NCBI GenBank assembly: GCA_934636305.1
Contig: CAKUAM010000084.1
Coordinates: forward strand, 1 to 8,910
Length of the DNA: 8,910 bases
Direction of reading: 5' to 3'
Source: an uncultured Oscillospiraceae bacterium
GTDB taxonomy: Bacteria > Bacillota > Clostridia > Oscillospirales > Oscillospiraceae
Part shown: piece after piece, positions 1 to 6,896 of the stretch
Layout of the letters: each line of letters opens with the position of its first letter
How positions within the stretch are numbered: the first letter of the stretch is position 1
Program-made: the position numbers and the translations under genes
Notes under the pieces: generated by a model
The model's input: only the letters and a program-made list of their open reading frames with translations
Database searches by the model: none
Told to the model about the DNA's origin: nothing

Positions 1-714
1 TTCCACCGGGTGTATCCGTCGGCGACGGGGGCGCATCAGGTGGTCGTGCAGAAATGCGCGGGCGTGCAGAATGGGTCGGCGAAAAGCCTCGTGGTGGTGG
101 ACGACCGGCTGTATTACAAATCGCGGATGGGCGTGTGCGTGTACGACGGGAGCCTGCCGCAGGAGATCGGCAGCTGCTTTGGGACGAAGCTGTACTACAA
201 CGCGGTCGCCGGTGGTGTGCGCGGGAAGTACTTCATCAGCATGGAAGATGCGGCGCACGTCTGGTCGCTGTTCGTCTATGACACGAGAAAGGGCCTGTGG
301 CACCGGGAGGACGCGACGCACGCAGAAGCCTTCGCCCGGGTGGACGATGAGCTGTATTTCCTTGAGGATGGGACGCTCAGAACCGTCTACGGCTCGGTCG
401 GGACGCTGGAAGGCCCGGCCTGCTGGATGGCGGAGATGGGGATCATGACGTATGGACTGGTCGGGAAGAAATACGTCTCGCGCATCAACCTGCGGATGCA
501 GCTGCCGAAGGGGTCGAGCGTCGATTTCTGGGTGCAGTACGACTCTGACGGCGTCTGGCGGCACTGCGGGCATATCGAGGGGCGGGGGCTCAGAACCTTC
601 CTGCTGCCCATCCGCCCGGCGCGGTGCGACCATCTGAAGTTCCGGCTGACGGGAAAGGGCGAGATGAAGCTGTTCAGCCTGGCGCGGGTTTTAGAGGCAG
701 GGAGTGACGCATAA
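1..714 (+). CDS. Phage tail/virion structural protein, C-terminal part (5' truncated)
   Basis: The reading frame is open from base 1 (F-H-R-V-Y-P...), so the gene begins upstream and only its last 237 residues are visible; the GTG at position 10 is probably internal. The visible part is beta-rich. It has repeating strands of the form DDRLYYKSRMGVCVYDG, KYFISMEDAAHVWSLFVYDT and DDELYFLEDGTL, which look like blades of a propeller. A compact C-terminal domain follows, running from about MTYGLVGKKYVSRI to KLFSLARVLEAGSD. Proteins of this look precede tail-fibre genes in many Clostridia prophages and resemble propeller-type hub or stabilisation proteins; that assignment is inferred from pattern, not alignment. 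The stop overlaps the next start (TAATG), indicating translational coupling. It is certainly phage structural by context, but the exact role is unknown. Confidence 0.75.
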   Translation, partial: FHRVYPSATGAHQVVVQKCAGVQNGSAKSLVVVDDRLYYKSRMGVCVYDGSLPQEIGSCFGTKLYYNAVAGGVRGKYFISMEDAAHVWSLFVYDTRKGLWHREDATHAEAFARVDDELYFLEDGTLRTVYGSVGTLEGPACWMAEMGIMTYGLVGKKYVSRINLRMQLPKGSSVDFWVQYDSDGVWRHCGHIEGRGLRTFLLPIRPARCDHLKFRLTGKGEMKLFSLARVLEAGSDA

Positions 715-1922
715 TGGGATCTTTAACACTTGCCTACCCGTCGATTGCGGGAAAGACGACGCAGGAGCAGCTGGAGAGCATGCGGCGGTATCTGTGCAGC
801 GTGACGGAGCAGCTGAACCTCGCCGACTGGTCGGCGAAGGCAACGCTGACGGAGATCGCGCAGGCCATCGACGCGGACAGCCTCTCCGAGGCGGAGAAAA
901 AAACGACGCTCTCCGGCTACGGAGCACTGAAAGCGCTCATCATCAAGACGGCGGACTTCGCCGCGGCGAACTCGGAGACGTGGAGCACAAAGCTGTCCGG
1001 CAGCTATGTCGCGATCTCGGACTTCGGCAAGTATCTCGAGAAAACGCAGCTGACAATCGAGGGAAACTCGGTCGGGCTCAAACAGCTGTATGATTACACC
1101 GCGGGCGTGAACAACCAGTTTTCGGTGAACAGCCAGCAGTACATCAAGACGGGGCTGCTGTATTACAAGGACACGGTTCCGGTCTACGGCGTGGGCGTGG
1201 GCAACATCGAGACAACGGTGACGGATGGCGGCGAGAACGTCATCGACCGGACGAAGAACGAGCTGGTGACGGTGACGCCGGACCGGGTGAGCTTCTGGCA
1301 GGACGGGCAGGAGGTTGCGTATCTAAGCGATAAAAAGCTCCACTTCCCGTCCGGGACGCTGGAAGCGGCGGAGGCGGTGCTGTCCGGGAAGATCACGGCA
1401 GCAGCCGACTCGACGTTCGGGCCGTGGACGATCTCGGAAAGCAGCATTTTCCGCACGGCCAACGAATTTGGCGGAAACGCAAGCATGTACTTCGGCACGA
1501 GCGGGCTTTCCATCAAGGATAAGTTCAAGGTCGACGCGAACGGGAAGCTGACGTGCACGGGGGCGGAGATCGGAGGGACGATCAACGCGACGGATCTGAA
1601 GCTGGACGGGACAAGTATTCAGGCAAAGCTCAAGCAGATCATGGATGAGATCAACATCATCAGCAACGGCCTCGAGATCGCGGGTACGAACTTCTCGAAC
1701 GGCACGATCAGCGGCGCGGAGGGCAGTCTGCAGTTTACGTCCTCCAGCTCGGCGGCCTATGCGGTCGACCTGTCCGGCCCGGCGGTGCGCGTGCGCTCGA
1801 CAAGCGGCGATGTGTATCTGCAGAACGCGGCTGGGACAGCCAGTATGCAGATAAAATCGGACGGGAGTATCCGGTTTATCGCTTCCGGCGGCGTAAGCGG
1901 AATTACGCCAGTCTTCGGATAG
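714..1922 (+). CDS. Phage tail/baseplate (tail-tip or fibre-base) protein
   Basis: This is a 402-residue protein starting at an ATG that overlaps the previous stop by one base. Residues 1-130 look helical (AYPSIAGKTTQEQLESMRRY onward, then a coiled LKQLYDYTAGVN stretch). Residues 150-230 are beta-rich (VPVYGVGVGNIET, VTVTPDRVSFWQDGQEVAYL). Residues 235-300 carry FGPWTISESSIFRT and FKVDANGKLTCTGAEIGGTI, a layout common in Firmicutes phage tail-tip and endopeptidase-tail proteins, where such repeats form a trimeric beta-helical shaft. The end (VRVRSTSGDVYLQNAAG, SMQIKSDGSIRF) continues the short-strand pattern. No peptidase or lysozyme motif is visible, so I read it as structural and adsorption related. 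The next gene follows after 13 bases. Confidence 0.75.
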   Translation: MGSLTLAYPSIAGKTTQEQLESMRRYLCSVTEQLNLADWSAKATLTEIAQAIDADSLSEAEKKTTLSGYGALKALIIKTADFAAANSETWSTKLSGSYVAISDFGKYLEKTQLTIEGNSVGLKQLYDYTAGVNNQFSVNSQQYIKTGLLYYKDTVPVYGVGVGNIETTVTDGGENVIDRTKNELVTVTPDRVSFWQDGQEVAYLSDKKLHFPSGTLEAAEAVLSGKITAAADSTFGPWTISESSIFRTANEFGGNASMYFGTSGLSIKDKFKVDANGKLTCTGAEIGGTINATDLKLDGTSIQAKLKQIMDEINIISNGLEIAGTNFSNGTISGAEGSLQFTSSSSAAYAVDLSGPAVRVRSTSGDVYLQNAAGTASMQIKSDGSIRFIASGGVSGITPVFG

Positions 1923-1935
1923 GCAGGTGGTCTGA

Positions 1936-3330
1936 GTGGCAACGCTATCCGGCGCGTCGGGAACGCCGACGAGTATCACGCTGACGATCTCGGACATGTC
2001 GTCCACGACAGCGTACAAACGGAAATATGAATTTATCCTCGCGGGAACGGTCATGGCGACGGTGACGGACTCGGCTGCGGGCACGACGACGTTCAGCCGG
2101 ATCATTACCGGGCTGACGCCGGACACACTGTATATCTGCCGCGTGCGGATCTACAACAGCAACACGGGGACGCTTGTCGCCGAGACAAACTCCATCAGCG
2201 TGCGGACGCTGGCACAGTCGACCTCGCAGGCGACGGTCAGCATTCTCAACTACCTGGACAACCTGACGCAGCTGGTGAGCGGATCCTTCAAAGGCGATAT
2301 CGGAGATACGTTTTACATCTCCGCGTCCGGCACGCAGTATCAGACGTACTCGCAGCAGTACAATTTCCTGTACTTCCGGCTCTCGTCGCAGAACTACAGC
2401 ACGGAGCATGGCGCGAACTACCCGATCCCCATTACGAGCGGGCAGACGGTCAAGGTCTACTACCAGAGCAAGACCACGACGGTCCCAATCTACAACTACC
2501 TGGACGGGCAGCACACGCTGTCAGACGGGGCTGTCTCCGGCACGATCGGAAATACGTTCTTCCTGTCCATGTCCGGCACGCAGTACCAGACGTATTCGCA
2601 GGAGTATGAATTCCAGTATTTCAGGCTCGCGTCGGAGGAGTATGCGACAAATCACGCGGCGACGGAAACGATCCCCATTACGAACGGGCAGGCCGTGCGC
2701 GTGTATTACAAGACGAAGATCACGGCAGTTGCGCCGGTTATCAGCGGGGTTACGCTGACGAAGGACACGGCGACAGTCACGTGGAGCAAGAATGGCGGCG
2801 AGTACGGCAGCTGGACGCTCTACTGGGGAAAGACAAGCGATACGGCCATCGGCTCGCAGTCGATCGGCAGCTCACCGGTGACGGTCTCGGGGCTGGACCC
2901 TGGCACGACGTATTATTTCTGGATCGTCAACAAGGCCGGGACAGACTCGAAGACGTCCAACACCGTATCCGGAGACACGAAGGCACAGATCGCGGCCTTC
3001 GCGTGGACGGGAGACGATGCGACATATATCCAGGCGGGAAAGGCCGTGACGTATCTGACGGCGGCGAGCTGGAACCGTCTGACGGCGAAGATCAACGAGG
3101 TCCGGGCCGCCAGAGGCTACGGGAGCATTTCCTTTACGGCGGCCTACGCCGGGCAGACGATCACGGCGGCCATCTACAACGAGGCGGCAAACGCCATCGG
3201 GAATCTGGCAGGCGCGGGAAGCGTCAGCACGGTATCGGCAGGGACGAAGCTGGAAGCGGCGTACTTTGCAAACAGCTATTCTGCGCTCAAGGAAGCGCTC
3301 AACCGGGCAATCAGCAGTTATAACGGATAG
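1936..3330 (+). CDS. Fibronectin type III phage tail protein with tandem 82-residue module
   Basis: This is a 464-residue protein starting at GTG with a purine-rich site (GGCAGGTGG, 1922-1930) five bases upstream. Residues 2-92 form a fibronectin type III-like domain (FSRIITGLTPDTLYICRVRIYN is the F-G strand pattern). Residues 102-183 and 184-265 are two copies of an 82-residue module with shared NYLD, SGTQYQTYSQ, YFRL, IPIT.GQ.V.VYY blocks. Residues 267-348 are a second FN3 domain (VTVSGLDPGTTYYFWIVN). Residues 370-464 are helical and alanine-rich. FN3 domains are frequent on phage tail and fibre proteins, where they are thought to bind carbohydrate weakly on the cell surface. The position between a tail-tip protein and small accessory genes fits a surface-exposed tail decoration or adhesion protein. 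Confidence 0.8.
   Translation: MATLSGASGTPTSITLTISDMSSTTAYKRKYEFILAGTVMATVTDSAAGTTTFSRIITGLTPDTLYICRVRIYNSNTGTLVAETNSISVRTLAQSTSQATVSILNYLDNLTQLVSGSFKGDIGDTFYISASGTQYQTYSQQYNFLYFRLSSQNYSTEHGANYPIPITSGQTVKVYYQSKTTTVPIYNYLDGQHTLSDGAVSGTIGNTFFLSMSGTQYQTYSQEYEFQYFRLASEEYATNHAATETIPITNGQAVRVYYKTKITAVAPVISGVTLTKDTATVTWSKNGGEYGSWTLYWGKTSDTAIGSQSIGSSPVTVSGLDPGTTYYFWIVNKAGTDSKTSNTVSGDTKAQIAAFAWTGDDATYIQAGKAVTYLTAASWNRLTAKINEVRAARGYGSISFTAAYAGQTITAAIYNEAANAIGNLAGAGSVSTVSAGTKLEAAYFANSYSALKEALNRAISSYNG
2239..2730 (+). repeat. Intragenic tandem repeat, two units of 246 bp
   Basis: Within the fibronectin-type tail gene, bases 2239-2484 and 2485-2730 encode two copies of one 82-residue module. Conserved blocks sit exactly 82 codons apart (NYLD at residues 105 and 187, SGTQYQTYSQ at 131 and 213, VYY at 174 and 256). 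The DNA is also clearly alike in the middle, for example TCCGGCACGCAGTA followed by CAGACGTA in both. Copies differ at many third positions and in several residues, so the duplication is not recent. Confidence 0.85.
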
Positions 3331-3338
3331 GAGGAGCT

Positions 3339-3539
3339 ATGAATATCACAAAAGCAGTGGTACAGCTGCGGGGACGGCTGATCGAGGCAATCAACGAGGC
3401 GGGGCTGCCGCCGGTCATCGTCGGCTTTGTGCTGGACGGGATTCAGCATGAGATTGCGAAGCTTACGGCAGAAGATCTGAAGGAGGAGGGAACCGGCGAT
3501 GCAGAACGAGCAGAGCGTGCAGAAAAGCCAACGGAATGA
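3339..3539 (+). CDS. Small helical prophage protein, function unknown
   Basis: This is a 66-residue protein eight bases after the FN3 gene. Its start is set by TAGGAGGAG immediately upstream, overlapping the previous stop region. Residues 1-45 are predicted helical (VVQLRGRLIEAINEAGLPPVIVGF, LDGIQHEIAKLTAEDL), with a GLPP turn between two helices. The tail (EEGTGDAERAERAEKPTE) is acidic and disordered. Short proteins with a helix-GLP-helix pattern are common in tail regions of Firmicutes prophages and have no assigned function that I can name. The C-terminal codons overlap a possible small gene in another frame starting at 3499. Confidence 0.65.
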   Translation: MNITKAVVQLRGRLIEAINEAGLPPVIVGFVLDGIQHEIAKLTAEDLKEEGTGDAERAERAEKPTE

Positions 3540-3627
3540 CCGGGTGTGCGGGCAGGTGCAGCGGCCCGGGATGCAGGAGGCGGAGAAAAAGCGGAGGAAG
3601 GGGGCACAGGGCGATGGCACTGTATAA
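3499..3627 (+). CDS. Possible 42-residue overlapping small gene
   Basis: A frame beginning MQNEQSVQKSQRNDRVC and ending QGDGTV runs from ATG 3499 to TAA 3627. It is preceded by one of the strongest ribosome binding sites in the window (AAGGAGGAGGG, 3480-3490), with an eight-base gap. It overlaps the last 41 bases of the preceding gene and the first 14 of the next, and fills what would otherwise be a 74-base gap between them. The peptide is polar and basic with no membrane segment. The binding site lies inside a Glu/Lys-rich stretch of the upstream gene and could be chance. I recognise no family. Confidence 0.4.
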   Translation: MQNEQSVQKSQRNDRVCGQVQRPGMQEAEKKRRKGAQGDGTV

Positions 3628-4591
3628 GGTGCAGAGCAACGGGAAAGCGCCGGCAGGGCTGCAGGCCGGCGATGAGGTCGTTACTGGAGGCGGGACGTAC
3701 CGGATCCTGGGCGTCAATGCAGATGGCAGCTACCGCAGCGCACTGAGCAATCGTTATCAGACGACAAGCAGCTATCGCGGAAGCTACGGTGCGGCAGGCA
3801 GCAGCCAAGGCACGCAGATGGGCACTGGCACAGAGGCGGATGCCGCGCTCCGACAGGCGCGGACGGAGCTGAATCAGGTGACGGCGGTGAAGCCGGGCAG
3901 CTATACATCAAGGTGGGAGGAAGGGCTGTCCGCGCTGTATGATGAAATCACGGGCCGGAAACCGTTTTCCTATGACCTGGGGACGGATCCTCTGTACCGG
4001 CAGTACCGTGAGCAGTATCAGAGCGCGGGACGCACGGCCATGGAGGACACGATGGGACGTGCGGCGGCGCTGACCGGCGGGTATGGCAGCAGCTATGCCC
4101 AGAATGCAGGGCAGCAGGCGTACCACGCGTATCTGCAGAAGCTCAATGAGGCAGTTCCGGAGCTGTATGGGCAGGCGCGTGCCCAGTATGAGAGCGAGAC
4201 GGCTGCGCTTTATGACCGGTACGCCTTGCTGCAAAGCCGCGAGCAGAGCGATTACGAAAAGTACTGCGACCGCATAGCGGATTATTATGAGGAGCTTGCT
4301 GGCGCGCGCAGCGCGTATCAGTCGGCAGCGAAGCTGGCAAACGATACCTACTGGAACCGGCTGAATTATGAGGCCGGACGGCAGGATGCGGCAAATGCGC
4401 AATACTGGAAGCAGCTGGCCTATGCGGACAAGCAGGCAGCTGCGGCGGAAACGGCCAATGCAAAGCAGCAGAAAGCGGCAGCAAAGAACGGGCAGGCGGG
4501 GATGCAGAAAACCGGACAGAGTCAGATGCTGCTTGCAGGCAAGACGGGCGGAACGAAGAAGAACAAAAATCCGCGCGCGGCTCTGCGATGA
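3614..4591 (+). CDS. Gly/Tyr/Gln-rich helical phage protein, probably virion-associated
   Basis: I chose ATG 3614 (325 residues). It has GGAAGGGGG a suitable distance upstream and begins with sensible protein (MALYKVQSNGKAPAGLQAGD), whereas in-frame extension to ATG 3536 adds only Cys/Arg/Gly-rich sequence typical of a shadow frame. Residues 1-45 form a small beta domain (LQAGDEVVTGGGTYRILGVN), 46-75 a Ser/Gly linker, and 76-290 a long helical region. That region contains TMGRAAALTGGYGSSYAQNA (about 146-165) and repeated Tyr-rich heptads (YHAYLQKLNE, LYDRYALLQ, YWNRLNYEAG), ending in an Ala/Lys/Gln-rich basic tail. The GGYGSSYAQ block is, as I recall, frequent in gut Clostridia prophage proteins of unknown role. 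It could be an internal virion or tail protein. Its stop overlaps an ATG (ATGA), but the next gene probably starts later. Confidence 0.7.
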   Translation: MALYKVQSNGKAPAGLQAGDEVVTGGGTYRILGVNADGSYRSALSNRYQTTSSYRGSYGAAGSSQGTQMGTGTEADAALRQARTELNQVTAVKPGSYTSRWEEGLSALYDEITGRKPFSYDLGTDPLYRQYREQYQSAGRTAMEDTMGRAAALTGGYGSSYAQNAGQQAYHAYLQKLNEAVPELYGQARAQYESETAALYDRYALLQSREQSDYEKYCDRIADYYEELAGARSAYQSAAKLANDTYWNRLNYEAGRQDAANAQYWKQLAYADKQAAAAETANAKQQKAAAKNGQAGMQKTGQSQMLLAGKTGGTKKNKNPRAALR

Positions 4592-4611
4592 GCCGGGGAA
4601 GGAGCATGCAG

Positions 4612-4959
4612 ATGACAAGTTTGCCTTCGGCAAAGCCGAGCCCAAGAATCTGGCACGGCGTGCTCTGGTGGTATGCAGGCGACACCTTTACGCTGACGCT
4701 GCAGCTGGAGCTGACCGATCAGGATGGAGACAGCGTGCACGTGGGCACGGCAGACGGTGTACAGGTTCTGTTTTATGATGAGACGCAGGCGCTGGTGTAT
4801 ACATTTTCTGTTACTGGCGTGACGGATGATCGGGTGCAGCTGGCGTTTGATGAAGCGCTCAGCGCAAAGTTCCCCAAGGGGAGCTACAGCTATGATATCG
4901 TGCTGACGCATGGGGATCGGACGACGCTGGCCCGCGGGAACCGCGCGGTTGTGGAGTGA
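4612..4959 (+). CDS. Small beta-rich phage protein, baseplate-like
   Basis: This is a 115-residue protein. ATG 4612 is preferred because GGGGAAGGAG (4595-4604) lies seven bases upstream; the in-frame ATG at 4606 is too close to that site, and ATG 4588 would place the site inside the gene. The sequence is almost all beta strands: [50 protein letters not shown], then [20 protein letters not shown]. The ending is the pattern seen at the base of Firmicutes phage baseplate and receptor-binding assemblies, where a short Ig-like domain precedes a fibre gene. The collagen-like fibre gene begins ten bases after its stop, consistent with a connector or upper-baseplate role. Function is inferred from fold pattern and place. 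Confidence 0.65.
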   Translation: MTSLPSAKPSPRIWHGVLWWYAGDTFTLTLQLELTDQDGDSVHVGTADGVQVLFYDETQALVYTFSVTGVTDDRVQLAFDEALSAKFPKGSYSYDIVLTHGDRTTLARGNRAVVE

Positions 4960-4969
4960 GGGAATGCGG

Positions 4970-5512
4970 ATGAGAGCAGAAGTGGAACGGCAGGTGACGG
5001 CGGCAATCCATGGGCTGGCGTCCAGAGGCATCCGGGCGGCAGAGGTGACACAGGATGGCCATCTGGTGCTGACGCTGACGGACGGCAGTCTGGCGGATCT
5101 TGGCTGCGTCATTGGCCCGCAGGGCGAAGATGGCGAAAAGGGCGATACCGGCGCGCAGGGACCGAAGGGAGACCCGGGTACAGACGGCGCACCTGGGCCA
5201 AAGGGAGACACCGGGCCGCAGGGAGAACGCGGCGCGAAGGGCGAGTCGGGAGCGGCAGGTCCGAACATAGTCACGGCGCAGACGGATACACAGTTCGAGG
5301 GGCTCCTGAAGGGAAATGGCGGGAAGGTCGCGCTGGCCGCGGAGGGAACGGACTATCTTGGTCCGGCCAGCCTGATGCAGCGGCTCGGGCGGGCAACCGG
5401 CGTTGCGGCGGACGATCCCAATTATACGACCTATATGGCCCGGGGAGAGGCGCTGTTTGCCGAGGAAACGACACCAACGGCTGACGGCTGTATCGCCTGG
5501 CAGTATGAATAA
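4970..5512 (+). CDS. Collagen-repeat phage tail fibre protein
   Basis: This is a 180-residue protein from ATG 4970 (GAGGGA six bases upstream); ATG 4964 is a less well spaced alternative. Residues 1-48 form a small head domain ([31 protein letters not shown]). Residues 49-99 are 17 uninterrupted Gly-X-Y triplets with many GPKGD, GEKGD and GPQGE units, which should form a trimeric collagen-like rod without hydroxyproline. Residues 100-180 resemble the C-terminal part of phage fibres ([22 protein letters not shown]) and end in DGCIAWQYE. Such proteins are common phage tail fibres or receptor-binding spikes. The position between a baseplate-like gene and another repeat protein supports this over a host surface protein. 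Confidence 0.85.
   Translation: MRAEVERQVTAAIHGLASRGIRAAEVTQDGHLVLTLTDGSLADLGCVIGPQGEDGEKGDTGAQGPKGDPGTDGAPGPKGDTGPQGERGAKGESGAAGPNIVTAQTDTQFEGLLKGNGGKVALAAEGTDYLGPASLMQRLGRATGVAADDPNYTTYMARGEALFAEETTPTADGCIAWQYE
5114..5266 (+). repeat. Collagen-like Gly-X-Y coding repeat (17 triplets)
   Basis: Seventeen consecutive Gly-X-Y triplets are encoded without interruption. Charged residues dominate X and Y (Glu, Asp, Lys, Arg), with Pro at several X positions, which suits stability of a bacterial triple helix. The DNA units are diverged from one another, so length change by simple slippage looks unlikely. Confidence 0.9.
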
Positions 5513-5523
5513 GGAGGCGGGCT

Positions 5524-5964
5524 ATGGCGCATAGGACGCTCGTTTCCGGGACTGCATATGCGCTGGCGGGCGGCAGGACACTTCTTTCCGGAACGCAGTA
5601 CGCGCAGAAGGCCGGGTGCGCGCGGATGGCCGGGACGGCGCAGAAGCTTGTGTTTGCGCGCATGGCAGCGGTGCGCATTACGCGCGAATATACGGGCAAC
5701 GCCACGAGCTATTGCCGGGTGATCTACAACGGCACGACGTACAACGATACAGCCGAATTTACGGTAAATGCCGGCGAGAGCGTGGAGTTTTTTGTAATGA
5801 GCATCGGCGCGATGGCAGCGTCGGCATGCATTAAGCTCAATGATGTGGTTGTGCAGCAGGGGCCAGGGGCCTATACGATGGAGGTTGACACAGATCTGCA
5901 TGTGCAGTTTAACCGCTATGGCACGGGAACAAAGCTCTATTATGAGATTGCCATTACACGGTAG
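5524..5964 (+). CDS. Phage protein with N-terminal 14-residue repeats and Ig-like domain
   Basis: This is a 146-residue protein with AAGGAGG (5511-5517) six bases before ATG; the site overlaps the stop of the fibre gene. Residues 4-17 (RTLVSGTAYALAGG), 18-31 (RTLLSGTQYAQKAG) and, more weakly, 32-45 (CARMAGTAQKLVFA) are three tandem 14-residue repeats. Residues 46-146 are beta-rich (VRITREYTGNATSYCRVIYN, AEFTVNAGESVEFFVMS, IKLNDVVVQQG, LYYEIAITR), compatible with a small Ig-like or jelly-roll fold. Proteins with GRTLxxGTxY repeats occur next to tail fibres in Clostridia prophages, as far as I recall. It may be a fibre cap, head-fibre or adhesin component. No enzyme motif is seen. Confidence 0.65.
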   Translation: MAHRTLVSGTAYALAGGRTLLSGTQYAQKAGCARMAGTAQKLVFARMAAVRITREYTGNATSYCRVIYNGTTYNDTAEFTVNAGESVEFFVMSIGAMAASACIKLNDVVVQQGPGAYTMEVDTDLHVQFNRYGTGTKLYYEIAITR

Positions 5965-5990
5965 TGCTGGACGCGGAAGGGGAGGTATGG

Positions 5991-6353
5991 ATGATTTATT
6001 TCAAAACGGCGGGGACGGAATACCCTGCCAGCATTGCGGGAAAGGTCGCTGACCGGGAGTGGGAAGGCCGCGCGAGCAAGGCCATCACGCTGGAAATGAC
6101 GTATGCGGCGGCAGCGCAGCTGTTTCAGCAGGGGCTGGCGTGGAGCATTGTGCAGCGCGAGCTGGTTCCGGAGTATGATGCAGCCGGTGTGGAAACCGGA
6201 CGGCAGAGCATGTATGAGCGTGAGTGGGACAACAGGGAATACTGCGTCCCGGGGCCGATTACCGATCACCGCGACGGGACAATCACGGTGAAAATGGGGA
6301 AACTGACGCAGCTGGAAAAGCAGCTGCAGGAGATCCGGGAGGTATTGGCATGA
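5991..6353 (+). CDS. Small tail-region prophage protein, function unknown
   Basis: This is a 120-residue protein. ATG 5991 is chosen because GGAAGGGGAGG (5975-5985) is correctly spaced; an upstream in-frame GTG at 5964 overlaps the preceding stop and lacks its own site. Residues 1-65 have mixed strands and helix (IYFKTAGTEYPASIAGKVAD, ITLEMTYAAAAQLFQQGLAW). Residues 78-102 read EWDNREYCVPGPITDHRDGT then ITVKMGK, and the last 20 residues form a short coiled coil (LTQLEKQLQEIREVLA). The D-EYC-xG-ITDHRDGT-xTVKMGK pattern is, from memory, recurrent just before the lysis genes of Firmicutes prophages. The stop overlaps the next start as ATGA. Confidence 0.65.
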   Translation: MIYFKTAGTEYPASIAGKVADREWEGRASKAITLEMTYAAAAQLFQQGLAWSIVQRELVPEYDAAGVETGRQSMYEREWDNREYCVPGPITDHRDGTITVKMGKLTQLEKQLQEIREVLA

Positions 6354-6565
6354 CGAAGCTGGAGCAGGAATTGGCGGCGCAGATCCAGGAGCGGCTGCTG
6401 GCTGTTGATCTTCGCGCCGGACAGGAGCTGAAGCAGATGAAGCCGGCGCTGCAGAAGCTGCTGGCGGCGTATGCCGCGCTGGGTACGGCAGCAAAAAAAA
6501 CGCTGGAGGGACTGCTCCCGGAGCTTGCAGCGCTGCTGGCGGCGGCAGAGGAGATTGCGCGGTGA
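6350..6565 (+). CDS. Small helical protein in lysis cassette, function unknown
   Basis: This is a 71-residue protein coupled to the previous gene by ATGA and to the next by GTGA. It is almost wholly helical and Ala/Leu-rich (LEQELAAQIQERLLAVDL, LKQMKPALQKLLAAYAALG, LEGLLPELAALLAAAEEIA), amphipathic, with no obvious transmembrane span. It could be a tail chaperone-like or holin-associated peptide. Codons 48-50 contain an A-AAA-AAA heptamer (6493-6499). From it, a -1 shift gives an open frame into the next gene, so this product may also exist fused to the membrane protein downstream. Confidence 0.6.
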   Translation: MTKLEQELAAQIQERLLAVDLRAGQELKQMKPALQKLLAAYAALGTAAKKTLEGLLPELAALLAAAEEIAR

Positions 6566-6882
6566 GGGAAGCTGTAGTTGCGGCGCTGCAGATGGCGGCG
6601 CGTGTATGCAGCGCGCTCAGCACAATTGCGGCGTTGGTGATTCTGATTGCAAAGCCGCTGCGGGAACGCGTGTTCGGTATGGATGCGATCCGGGAGGGGC
6701 AGAAATGCATGCTGCGCGCGGACATGCTGGCCACATATTATAAATACAGGCCGACACGCCGGATCCAGCAGTTTGCATATGAAAATTTTCTGTATGAATA
6801 TAAGGCGTATAAGGCGCTGAAGGGCAATTCCTTTATTGATCGCATCCATGAGGAGCTTTCGCAGTGGGAGATTGTGCAGTAG
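6562..6882 (+). CDS. Single-span membrane protein in lysis cassette
   Basis: This is a 106-residue protein whose GTG start overlaps the preceding TGA (GTGA). Residues 8-30 (LQMAARVCSALSTIAALVIL) form one transmembrane helix. The remaining 75 residues are cytoplasmic or periplasmic and charged, with REGQKCMLRADMLATYYKYR, FAYENFLYEYKAYKALKGNS and FIDRIHEELSQWEIV. The CMLRxDML-xYY and KAYKALKGNSF blocks are, as I recall, typical of a small protein found immediately before holin genes in Firmicutes prophages. A role as holin partner or antiholin is plausible from place and topology but unproven. The next gene has its own strong ribosome binding site. Confidence 0.6.
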   Translation: MREAVVAALQMAARVCSALSTIAALVILIAKPLRERVFGMDAIREGQKCMLRADMLATYYKYRPTRRIQQFAYENFLYEYKAYKALKGNSFIDRIHEELSQWEIVQ

Positions 6883-6896
6883 GAGGGACAAAGTAA

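Noticed and set aside
897..903. Seven-A run in the tail-tip gene as a frameshift site
   Set aside because: The phase is GAG AAA AAA ACG, so the heptamer read in frame is G-AAA-AAA, not a canonical slippery site; the downstream gene is over 1 kb away.
1323..2126. Long minus-strand open frame opposite the tail genes
   Set aside because: It arises from the GC-rich codon pattern of two well-supported plus-strand genes and crosses their junction; His/Arg/Ala-rich and without start signal.
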